Source: Rhizophagus irregularis (taxonomy: Eukaryota > Glomeromycota > Glomeromycetes > Glomerales > Glomeraceae). Taken from it: 64,000 nt of DNA. The stretch is taken from contig NC_089452.1 of NCBI RefSeq assembly GCF_026210795.1, forward strand, positions 2,046,001 through 2,110,000, read 5' to 3'. Under the pieces are notes generated by a model that searched no databases, had not been told where the DNA came from, and saw only the letters and a list, made by a program, of their open reading frames with translations. A program made the position numbers and the translations under genes. Of this stretch, positions 13,105 to 24,068 are shown one piece after another; positions within the stretch are counted from its first letter, which is position 1; each line of letters opens with the position of its first letter.

Positions 13105-16100
13105 ATGAACAAGTGTAAAAAATATGATGTTTCATTGATAAAAGTAGGAAAACTAGATGAAGAACTACATTTTGGAGCATTTGGACGTTTCTGGTGGAAG
13201 TCACGTGACAATATATTATATCCTATACGCTTAGAAATGAAAACCCTTGTCACACTTAATAAAACTCACTTTATAATTACTGTAGTTAAAGGAACTTCAG
13301 TTGCTGCCTTTCAACCTGGTTATATTTGTGAAGCAAATGGCATTACAAGTTCTGTTTACGATACTCCCTCTGGTGCGATTAACTTTTTATACCACATATT
13401 ATTCAGTTCAAAAACAAGATTTTCTGGTCCGTTAATATGTGGTTTTAATGATAAGGAAATTAACAAACGAATTTTGGATGATATTCCTTTTCAACCATTT
13501 ACAATAATGGTCGGTAATTTACAAATATTTATTGGAATGATTGGAGTTTCAGATCAGGAGAATTTGGGATATGTAGGTCCGGGATATTTGTCTTCTTTCA
13601 TTTATAGAGTTGGTGAAGAAAAAATTCGAACATTATTTGTACAGCAAATTCATCAGCGACATTGTTCTGTGGCTTTATACCAAGATGAGCGAATTAAATT
13701 AAAATATAGCGGAAAAAATCCAGTTGAAGTCTGGAAAGAAGTTTGGAAAAAAATTGAAGTGCTACAAAATTGGGATGGAAAAACTTTATTTGGTATTAAT
13801 CATGAAAAGACTCAAAATCTAGTGAATATTCTTCGAACGCCTTCTTGTACAATTAATGAATGGAACAATGAAATTATGATGACACAATTATATAAACAAC
13901 ATTTATATAAGTTTACCCCTGCCAGCATCCCTTGGTATGAATTTTTACTTAACTGGAAAGAGTATAAATGCAATATAATAGAACTATATAGCGCTCTTGA
14001 AAATATATATCCAGAAGAATATCAATTTAAAGAAAGAGAATTTCGTGCTTGGAAAGCACTACTACGTAGCGTTGGATGTACTAATATTACACCATTTGAT
14101 AAAGATAAATCGGATGTGAGTTATGTAATTGCTTTGGAAAAAAATTTTTTTTTATTTTATTAATAACGAAATAATTTTTTAGAAGGAATTTTGGACTAAA
14201 GCTGAAAATCCAATTGATGATAAGCATGTTCTTATCTATTTGTATGAGAATAATTTTCTTGATATGTCTCTCCCAGATGACAATCCTAATCCTATTGTGA
14301 ATAAATTTTGGTCTTGTTTTAACGAATCTTTAAAAGTGAACAAAAAAGGGATTGATGGAAAAAGAAGAATTCTATCAATAATTGCGGATGATTTTTCATA
14401 TGAAGAAATTAGGACAAACTTACTGGTTAGTTTATTGATTTACCCAGTTATTTTTTTTTTGTTACAATTTTACTTATCAATTTCCAATATAGGTCGCTCC
14501 TACTACAATTTTTGATGCTCGCAAATATGCTAGATTAAATGGTCCAGGCGCTAAGCAAATTGAGAAACCTATAAGAACAGTAGCTAAATTATCGCAAGAA
14601 AAACTGGAACAATTTAGCATTTTTTTTGAAGACAAAGCAAACGTTATTATGTCATCTTACAAATCAGATGCCAAAACTCAATTACCTGTTCTTTATCTAA
14701 AAAACACAAAAAAAGCACTTTGGGAGAAATTTCAGGAAACATATCCAAATGGTTTAAAAAGAACGACCTTTTATTGTCAGTTGGAAGGAAATCGCTACCA
14801 ATATCGTGAAGATATGGGAGGACTTTGTGCAATTTGTAATACTTATGGTTACGAAGTATTTGGATATTTGAAAAACCTAATTCAAAAAGAAGTTAGTTTG
14901 ATGGAAATTCAGGTAAAGTTAGATTAATAATTGATATACAAAACAAACAACTTATTAACTAAATAATTTTAGAATAATTTCATTCAACGCGCTGAGAACT
15001 TACAACGTTACCTTAAAAAATCATATGAACAAAAGTTCACAATATCAGAAAATGGTACAACCAGACATGATCCTTGCATTAATCATTGCTTGCTATACGC
15101 TTTTGGAACGTGTGATAAATTACATACTCAAATATGTAATGAATGTCAAGAGTTATTTACTTTCTTTAATGATCTCAAAAAAATTATTGGCTTGGATTCT
15201 CTTGACGATTTGAAAATATATGAAGAAAAGCTAATCTACTACCTATCGCATCAAACAAGAAAAGTTTACTTGAATTCTCAATTCAATGCAACAATATTAG
15301 AATTAGATGAAAAGGGGGCAATTTTCTTAGTAGATTATAAAATGAAAATCTTACCACAAACTGCAAGAGAAACAAAGCAAGATTTTTATGGTAAAAAAGG
15401 GTGGTCTTTGCATTCTGTTCTAGTTTATACAAAATCCAGTAACAGCCAAATCCGTATTGAAGCTTTTGATCACTGGTCGTGTGATGCAAAGCAGGACGCG
15501 TGGTTTACTGCTTCATCTTTACATGGGGTAATAGAAGTTCTTGATAAGAAGCCTGAATGGATAAGCATCATTTCGGACAATGGTCCCCATTATCACAATT
15601 CTGAATTGATGATAATATTGAGTTATTGGAAAGAATGGTACGATATAAAAGTAAATAAATGGGTATTTCTAGAAGCAGGAGAGGCGAAAACCTCTATCGA
15701 TTCCCATCATGCACAGGTATATAAAAGTTCTAAATTTATTCAAAATTTTCTTACTTTATTAATTGTTGAATTAAATAGATCTCACAATCAATCAAAAGGC
15801 GTGTTAAATTGGGATTTGAAATAAGGAATGGTGAAAATATTCAAGAAGCAATTGAAGATATTGCTGGAATTCGTGTAGCACATTTAGAACCTGATAGAGA
15901 TAATGGTAAATAATTTTTTTGTTAGAGAATTGATTTTATGCATAATTTAACGCACTATTTGAAATAATAAAGAAAATAAAGAAAATAAAGTAAAAACAAT
16001 TCCTGGAATTTCGAATTATTTTGAATGGAGGTGGCCAGAAGAAGAAGGATTAGATGGGTGTATACAAGCGAGAGCCTTACCTCACATTGGCGAATGGAAA

Positions 16101-16923
16101 ACCTTTACTCCAAATCAAATATCCAATTGGGCGAAAGCTGGAATGCACATGCCGCAACCTCAAATTTCCTTGCACACGACATCAAAATCCTCTTGGAAGA
16201 TACCAATGCCACATAGTTCAAGTAAGTGTCTTGATTACATTATACAAATAAAATCAGATAATTGATAAATCAAATTTATTTACCAGATATTGGTGTAAAG
16301 CGACTAAAGGTAAAACAACTGCAAGAGGAATTTGAAAATCGAGGAATAATGACAAATGAAAAAGAAAATCGTGCAGGAATGATTGAAATTTTAGAAAATG
16401 AAATAGCTAAAGAAATGCAAACCAAAAAAATTGGTAAGTTTAAAAAGTCAATTGTATAAAAGCGCCTAATAACAAGAATCTATTATAGATAACGAAGGGG
16501 GAATCTTAGGTAATATAACCAATACGTCATATGACAGGTAAAATAAAAAATTATAAAATATTCAATATCGCTTAAGAAGAAAAGTCTGATATTTGTAAAT
16601 CAAACAGCAACGTAAGTGCATTTCCTTTGCTATGTGGTTGGGCACTAAAGCATAATCAAAAATATGGTAAAAAGGGTTCAGGAAAAAGAATTGCACCTCA
16701 AGTTATAGCTTTATTAGAACGGTTCTTCTTGGATGGTAATGTTCACAAAAACAGAAGAATGAATGGGCATAATATGCGAGATAAACTAGTTGAAAAACAA
16801 GAAAACGGAGAATTAGCACGAGACATTGAAATTCCAGAAGTAACTTCTATTAATAATTGGATAGCAAGATTTGCCGCAAAGTCCAAAAAGGACTTATCTG
16901 AACAAGCTATAGCTGGTTTTTAA
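13105..16923 (+). CDS. DDE transposase with N-terminal FYR-like modules and SAP-like domain (copy A, intact)
   Basis: Nine exons: 13105-14115, 14183-14425, 14493-14912, 14973-15716, 15779-15905, 15973-16221, 16287-16433, 16489-16509 and 16577-16923. All introns are GT-AG and the product is about 1102 aa. The exon 6 acceptor and the small exon 8 are the least sure boundaries. Residues ~15-130 and ~135-245 each look like an FYRN-FYRC module: a YPIR/GYLSS start, then an aromatic strand, ending SGPLICGF and DGKTLFGI. A Cys/His cluster follows (GGLCAICN, C530/C533; then HDPCINHC..FGTC..H..CNEC, ~590-620). The catalytic core has VDYKM (D679), SDNGPHYH (D760) and FLEAGEAKT (E792), an RNase-H-like D-80-D-31-E. 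Exon 7 encodes a SAP-like helix pair (KVKQLQEEFENRGI), and a conserved domain ends the protein. By inference it cuts and integrates the element in the nucleus. The superfamily is not settled; the motifs do not look like piggyBac. Confidence 0.8.
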
Positions 16924-17210
16924 GTAGTTTGAGGCAAAAATTGTCGTTTTTCGTCATTCTTAATAATCAATAAAATACCTGGAATCTCACATTCCGGGAA
17001 GGCAAAGTCAAAAAATTTTTTTTAAATCGTTTCGATTAAATTCATAAAATAAAAATTCAGGATTTGTCACGTTATAATAAGGAGTTTTTTTTTTGTATTA
17101 CGCATTTAAGTCGTACTCATAACATGATCAATTTTTACAATTTGGAATCTTTTATTATATGATCGACATAAAATTCACCAAATTTGTCTAATTAATTTTT
17201 ATGGTTTATT

Positions 17211-17223
17211 GGCGGATCACGAA
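17211..17223 (-). repeat. right terminal inverted repeat, transposon A
   Basis: Exact inverted copy of 12964-12976, followed by TTAA at 17224-17227 (the other half of the target duplication). Confidence 0.85.
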
Positions 17224-17227
17224 TTAA

Positions 17228-18033
17228 TTAATTGTCAATTTACAAATAACATAATTTACTAATGGTTAATAATTATGAGAGATTTTGCTAAATTTATCAA
17301 TGGTGAAACTGTACAATCTTCAGATTTAAACACAATGGAGCATCTTTTGATGATATTTTTTAAAATAAGCTTTAAGAAAAATTTTTTTATAATTCTTGGC
17401 AGGTAGTGATTAATTTTCAATAGGTTTGCTGGGTGCTTAGCAGAGAAAGTTATGCTAGATACCTGGCAATTAATAGTTCGCTAGTGGTGATTTTTCTATG
17501 GATTCTCACCAGATGGTTGTTACCATTCATGCTCAAAATTTTTCATTTTCAATACAATATTAAACAGTAATAAACGTGCTTTATAGCCTTTGCATAATTA
17601 AATTATTTAAAAACCCTTTAGGAAAATTCAAAAGGTTTAGATGTTAATACATTTCAAAGTTAATTGAACACAAACCCTTATTCATAGGAAAACTACTTAA
17701 ATAATTGAGATTTCTGCATAAATTCTTTCAGAAATCGCTAATAATTAGCTCTTCTCTACATAGTTATCCAAGAAAATTCTGGGTTTCCAGATTTGTGAAT
17801 AATTTAAAAATATTCAAAATTCTATTAAACTTTTATTAAAAATTTGCCACTTTGCAATGGATTGGTTGAAAGGTTGAAATACAATAAATTATTTCCTTCA
17901 ACACCGATTAGACAAAACATTGTATTTACATTAAGGCCATTAGAATGTATCAGCAGTTATTTAGAAATTAGGTCCAGATTAGATATATATACAATACCAA
18001 GTATTTATTGTCAACTAATGTAATGGAAAAGAT
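17228..18033. other. gene-free stretch
   Basis: AT-rich sequence continuing the old element that transposon A interrupted. Nothing recognisable is seen, although 17900-18030 gives short Gag-like readings in several frames leading into the next remnant. Confidence 0.35.
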
Positions 18034-18440
18034 ATGAAAAAAACATTTGAAGAATTATTGCTAGCTTCAAAGGAGTTTCAAATCTTAAGGAAGAGGAAAT
18101 TGTTACCACATAATTATATCTATATATATTATGGCATACCTCATTTCTTATCATGTAACATGCTAAATTTTATTTCCATTTTATCATATACTAGGCATGT
18201 TATTTGTAGAATCATTTATACAACTTTATGCGGTTATGCCTATTTGATATTTTTTAAAAAATATTGCTATGAGTTGTCTGAACATACAACAAATTTAACA
18301 AAATTACCAAGAAAGTGTTACAGGTGTAGGCCAGCCTACATGAATCAAAAGACTGCTGCCTAAAAAAAGGTGTAAGAAAGCCTATTCCTTTCAAAAAAAA
18401 TTTCTTAAAACCATCCAATTTACTCAAATTTCTGGAAAAT
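18034..18440 (+). pseudogene. Gag-like remnant with broken zinc knuckle
   Basis: A 109-codon frame (18034-18363) ends in CYRC, the first half of a CCHC knuckle. After a frame shift the second half reads HESKDCCLKKG and continues to PIPFKKNFLKP. That tail matches the one after the knuckle at 12405-12510, showing a common family. The piece is clearly inactive. Confidence 0.5.
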
Positions 18441-18674
18441 TCGAGATGCATCATAATATAATAATTAGGTGGTCTTTAATCAATCAATTATAATAATTCA
18501 ATTGTAACAAAACTGAAATCTATTATTTTATACCTTTTATTTGTATTCAGTATTAATTTAATTCATATATATTAAATGAAAACGACTGATCCACTGTAGA
18601 AATCAGTATATGGTTTTATCTAAATATATACTTGGATGAATTATAACTCATTTAAACCAGATTTTAATATTATT

Positions 18675-18765
18675 CCATCGCTCAATAACTCAACAAAAGT
18701 TTTCAATTTTCCATCAGTCAACAACTCAACAACAGTTTTTGATATTTCATCAGTCAACAATTGGT
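18675..18765 (+). repeat. 36-bp short tandem repeat, 2.5 copies
   Basis: Units beginning CCATCGCTCAATAACTCAAC, CCATCAGTCAACAACTCAAC and TCATCAGTCAACAATTGG follow each other within a 70-codon frame (18636-18848). The peptide would repeat an SVNNSTTVF-type unit. It is too small and isolated to call a gene. Confidence 0.6.
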
Positions 18766-19237
18766 CAAATCTTTTTGAAATATTTCGTAAATATATATAT
18801 CTAGTATTACTAAACAAAATTGAAAAGAATTCATTGCATAATTATTAATCAAGTTGCCACAAATAGTTTAACATTGAGTTATAAAGTTAAGTTTGTTTGG
18901 AATTGAAGTATTGCACTTCATATGGCAAACGTTCTGACAGAATGATGGTAAAGGAAAGTGATGGAGTTGAAATGCTCATTGAATTCAGTATACATATAGT
19001 GTAGTGTAGTTTTTGGAGTGAATGGTACAATATAATGATGTTTCATAATATTTTTAACCTTTAGAATATTAATTCAAATGTGGAAGTACTCATACATACC
19101 AAGTTAGACAATCTACAAGAACAATAGATTAGATGAGAAGTAAATCAGGATGTGTCAGTTTGCCATATACAATATGTTCAGGAATTCAGCAGTCAAAAAT
19201 GCATCAAAAACTCTTTTTAAAAGAAATTTAAAGTGCT

Positions 19238-22020
19238 AAAAATATTTGAAATACTAGTGAAAGCAGCAAATAGTCTAAACTACAAAACATGAATTATAAC
19301 ATAAATAAGCAATAAAAAAAATAATAATAATTTGAGAAAACATGTGAACAAACTTTTCGTGTTTTGTTTTGTAATATTATTAAGTATTTTTAATAATTAA
19401 AGACGGCATTTTTGTGAAGATACTTTACCAATAACTTTTCTTCCAGCAAGTGAAAGTTATTCATCATTATATCAGTCATATAAATCAGCTATAGAGGATG
19501 ATATAACAAATTTTACAGATTTTTCCATGCTATTTAAATCAATATCTTGTAAATATTTTAGCACTTTTTACTTTACAATGAATTTTATTAAAATGCCATC
19601 TAATTACATAGGACAATGATGAATTATTATAATTTTTTGAAATCAACTAAGAAATTTTTTAAAACTACACAATTAGGAAAATATATAATTTAAAAGAAGC
19701 TTTCAGAAATATAATATTAAAAATATACCAGTAATTTGTCAGATCTTAGTTTTAATATGCCTGACAATTACATTAATGAAGATGGTACCAACAATAATAA
19801 TAATGACAAAGGATTTGAAAATTGTTGATAGCCTGAAGTCTGTGCGAGATATTTTAAATATATCTGTGAACTAGTCAATAATTATATAAAAAAAAAAATA
19901 CACACTTTGACAATGATACTTAATGCTATGTTTTTTTGGGTGCATTGATACTGTATACTGATACTGTATGTTTTGATACTGACAATATTAGAACAACTTA
20001 CCACTGCTGCTACCACCTCTCTGGCTGTTACTGCTACTCTTCCTCCAATCTCACAGCCAAATGTTATGAAATATTCTTAAGACAGCTAAATATTTGAAAT
20101 ACTAGTGAAAACAGCAAATAAGTTCTTAACTAATATGAATTATGAATTATAAATATAGTTAATAATATTTATAATTAATAATGATTATGATTAATAAACA
20201 CAATCAAAAATAATAAGAAAAAACACATGAACAAACATTTCATGTTTTATAGAATCTGGAATAACAAAGTTTACTAGATTTTTCCATGCTATTTAAATCA
20301 ATATCTTGTAAATCTTTCAGTACTTTTTAATTTACTATGAATTTTATTAAAATGCCATCTAATTACATGGATAATGATGAATTATTATAATTTTTTGAAA
20401 TCAACTAAGAAATTTTTTTAAACTATACAATTGGGAAAATATATAATTTAAAAGCTTTCAGAAATATAGTATTAAAAATATACCAGTAATTTGTCAGATA
20501 TTAGTTCTAATATGCTTAACAATTACATTAACGAAGATGGTACCAACAATAATAATAATAATGAAGGATTTGAAAATTGTTGATAGCCTGAAGTCTGTGC
20601 GAGCTATTTAAAAATATCTGTTAACCAGTCAACAACCATAAAAAATAACTCCAATACAATACACACTTTGACAGATACTTAATGCTATATGTTTTTTTGG
20701 GTGCATTGATATTGTATACTGATACTGGATGTTTCAATACTGACAATATTAGAACAACTTACTGCTGCTGCTACTACCTATCTGGCTGTTACTACTCCTC
20801 CTCCTATCTCATAGTCAAATATTATTAAATATTCTTAAGACATTTGCTAAATATTTGAAATACTAGTGAAAGCAGCAAATAAGTTCTTAACTAATATGAA
20901 TTATGAATTATAAATATAGTTAATAATATTTATAATTAATAATGATTGTGGTTAATAAACATAATCAAAAATAAAAATAATAAGTAAAAACAAGTGAACA
21001 AACATTTCGTGTTTTATAGAATCTGGGATAACAAATTTTACTAGATTTTTCCATGCTATTTAAATCAATATCTTGTAAATCTTTTAGCACTTTTTACTTT
21101 ACAATGAATTTTATTAAAATGTCATCTAATTACATAGGATAATGATGAATTATTATAATTTTTTGAAATCAACTAAGAAATTTTTTAAATTACACAATTG
21201 GGAAAATATATAATTTAAAAGAAGCTTTCAAAAATATAATATTAAAAATATACCAGTAATTTGTCAGATCTTAGTTTTAATGTGCCTGACAATTACATTA
21301 ACAAAGATGGTACCAACAAACAAAGGATTTGAAAATTGTTGATAGCCTGAAGTCTGCGCAAGATATTTTAAGTATATCTGTCAACCAATCAATAACTATA
21401 AAAAATAATTCCAATACAATACACACTTTGACAGATACTTAATGCTATATGTTTTTTTGGGTGCATTGATATTGTATACTGATACTGGATGTTTCAATAC
21501 TGACAATATTAGAACAACTTACTGCTGCTGCTACTACCTCTCTGGCTGTTACTACTCCTCCTCCTATCTCATAGTCAAATATTATGAAATATTCTTAAGA
21601 CATTTGCTAAATATTTGAAATACTAGTGAAAGCAGCAAATAAGTTCTTAACTAATATGAATTATGAATTATAAATATAGTTAATAATATTTATAATTAAT
21701 AATGATTGTGGTTAATAAACATAATCAAAAATAAAAATAATAAGTAAAAACACGTGAACAAACTTTTCGTGTTTTATAGAATCTGGGATAACAAATTTTA
21801 CTAGATTTTTCCATGCTATTTAAATCAATATCTTGTAAATCTTTTAGCACTTTTTACTTTACAATGAATTTTATTAAAATGTCATCTAATTACATAGGAT
21901 AATGATGAATTATTATAATTTTTTGAAATCAACTAAGAAATTTTTTAAACTACACAATTGGGAAAATATATAATTTAAAAGAAGCTTTCAGAAGTATAAT
22001 ATTAAAAATATATCAGTGAT
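19238..22020. repeat. tandem array of about 760-bp units, four copies
   Basis: The marker CCATGCTATTTAAATC occurs at 19525, 20284, 21051 and 21811, so the spacing is 759, 767 and 760 bp. Each unit begins near AAATATTTGAAATACTAGTGAAAGC and includes GGTACCAACAATAATAAT, GTGCATTGATA..GTATACTGATACTG and a CTGCTGCTACTACC tract. The first copy is longer and more diverged; the third and fourth are almost identical; the fourth ends abruptly at about 22020. Stops occur in every frame, so it is not coding as it stands. Confidence 0.88.
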
Positions 22021-22630
22021 TTGCGCTTCTGAAAATTTATATCTAAATCAATTTGAGGTAATATATATATTGATTACAGTTTTATTGTATTTTTAATATT
22101 TTAATATTAATTATTATAAATTTAAATTTAATAGGCACTTGAATATATTGTATTTCATGATAAAGTATTTATTTTTATATTTGAATAATTGTATAAAAAA
22201 AAATAATTGCTAAAATTTATGTATATATTTTTTTTTTTAGAAAATTAAGTGGATATTAAAATCTGCCAGATGAAATATTCTCAAGACATTTAAAAAAAAA
22301 TATCAAATATCACAAATGAATAAAAAACATGAATGATGTGATGATATATCAAATATCACAAATGAATAAAAACATGAATATGTGATGATATATCAAAATA
22401 TCAAAAATATCAAAAAACGAATAAAAACATAGATGATATACATAAATTGGAAAACCAGTCTTTGGAATGTTTTTTCTTACTCGTTTATATTATAACTTTT
22501 AAGAGAAATTCTTATAGTTAAAAGTAGAAAATTTCTCTCAAAACTCAAAAGGAAAAATTAAAAATCCATTAAAAGAATCTCCGTCATACGTTGAATTGAT
22601 ATATTATTAAATGAATTCAACCTAATCTTT

Positions 22631-23100
22631 TTGATGATGCAGAACTCAGTCATCAGTTTCATCCATGTTTCTGAAATTAAAATCTTTGAAGATAACCGGA
22701 AACAGCTTGATGTGACTACAGCTGGTTCGGTAGTAAATACTTTGATAAAAGACCTGGATGAACAAATGTTTATGCACAACAACGGATATAGATTCAAAAA
22801 TCGATCCAGACCGTGGAATAAAAGAAATACGAACAGATACGAATATAATTACGAAGATCAAAGTATAAATAATTGGGGTGAGATGCGTAACGTTACGAAA
22901 GAAATGAAAGAAATTTACATAATGGAACGAGAAAAGGAGGTTCTACGAGAGCAATGCAAATATTAGAATTAATAATGAAATTAAAAAAAGAATCGGAAAA
23001 TATTTCAAAATTAATGAATTATTTCTTGGAAGAACAACAAAAGATGAAAAAAGAAAGTCAAGGACTCCAACTTAAAGAACCAATTACGTACAGAATTGAG
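22631..23100 (+). other. unrecognised ORF remnant
   Basis: A 111-codon frame (22631-22966) has a charged, coding-like composition (for example NRSRPWNKRNTNRYEYNYED, then KEMKEIYIMEREKEVLREQ). It overlaps by 13 bases a second frame from 22954 with a coiled-coil pattern (LKKESENISKLMNYFLEEQQ). The two may be one protein split by a frameshift. The basic/aromatic and coiled-coil layout would fit a retroelement nucleic-acid-binding protein, but this is a guess. Confidence 0.3.
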
Positions 23101-23152
23101 AAGATCTACAACAGTTATTATTTATTTTCATTATTTTTTATAATTTTATTAA

Positions 23153-23510
23153 ATGTATTCAGAAGCAGTGATTTTTTATCATTATTTATTTTAAATATTA
23201 AATGTATTCAGAAACAGTGATTTTTTATTATTGTTATTTTCATTATTTTTTGTTCAGAAACAGTGATTTTTATTATTGTTTATTTTCATTATTTTTTATG
23301 CTTTTATAAAATATTAAATGTAATTCAGAAACAGTGATTTTTTTATTATTGTTTATTTTCATTATTTTTATACTTTTATTAAATATTAAATGTATTCAGA
23401 AACAGTGATTTTTTTATTATTATTTATTTTCATTATTTTTCATACTTTTATTAAATATTAAATGTATTGAGTAACAGTGATTTTTTATTATTGTTTATTC
23501 TCATTATTAT
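23153..23510. repeat. minisatellite with CAGAAACAGTGATTTTTTATT units
   Basis: Six degenerate copies of a 47-72-bp unit containing CAGAAACAGTGA followed by T-rich sequence (TTATTATTGTTTATTTTCATT) and ending near TTAAATATTAAATGTATT. Confidence 0.8.
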
Positions 23511-23941
23511 ACTGTACCAACATGCACGAAAGAAACAACATATTTTGTATTTGCCGCAGTGCAAAAAAAAGAGATAATGTATAATGTAATACGATGCTTA
23601 CTATTCTAAATAAACTTAGCGTTGTCATTTATAAATTCTATAATTTTATTGGTTAATTACGCGATGTTGAAATAGCTTATAAACCAACATTTTCTATAAA
23701 TTTTACATTTTCATTAGTCAATTACATGACATGACAGACGAATCCTATACTTCATTTGGACAATAAAGTGAATAAAGTGAATAGAGTGTGTAATATTTTT
23801 TAAACATACTTATAGGGGGCTCATTGATAATGTATTATAAAAAATTAATGCCTTGACTATTTTCAAATTTTTTTAATTTGTCCGATATAAAGTGTCAAAT
23901 AAAAGTGTTTATAACTTTATATTGATCGCCTTTTTTTTATT

Positions 23942-24068
23942 GTCCGGAGCGAAGCGAAGGACAATATATGTCTACGCACTATGAAAAAAAAAATCGATCA
24001 CGTGAATTTCTCTGTCCGCCACGTGATCACCCAATTAAATCGCAAAATTTTAGTTTTTCGCTCCGGAC
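23942..24068. mobile_element. 127-bp MITE-like inverted-repeat element
   Basis: GTCCGGAGCGAA at 23942-23953 and TTCGCTCCGGAC at 24057-24068 form a perfect 12-bp terminal inverted repeat. The interior has two CACGTGA motifs and is much more GC-rich than the surroundings. I know this GTCCGGAGCGAAGCGAAGGAC sequence as a frequent repeat in Rhizophagus. No transposase is present; if mobile it would be non-autonomous. Confidence 0.6.

Larger units (their letters stand above)
12964..17223 (+). mobile_element. complete 4.26-kb DNA transposon, TTAA target duplication (copy A)
   Basis: The element is bounded by a 13-bp perfect terminal inverted repeat (TTCGTGATCCGCC at 12964-12976, GGCGGATCACGAA at 17211-17223). 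A looser match continues inward (..AAACATAAAAA / ..AACCATAAAAA). The flanks are TTAA at 12960-12963 and TTAA at 17224-17227, the target duplication used by piggyBac and Kolobok elements. A subterminal TTTAAAAACCGCG motif lies just before the start codon and resembles motifs inside both ends of the second copy (55783-60110). It carries a single multi-exon transposase gene. All splice sites and the reading frame look intact, so this copy may be able to move. Confidence 0.85.
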
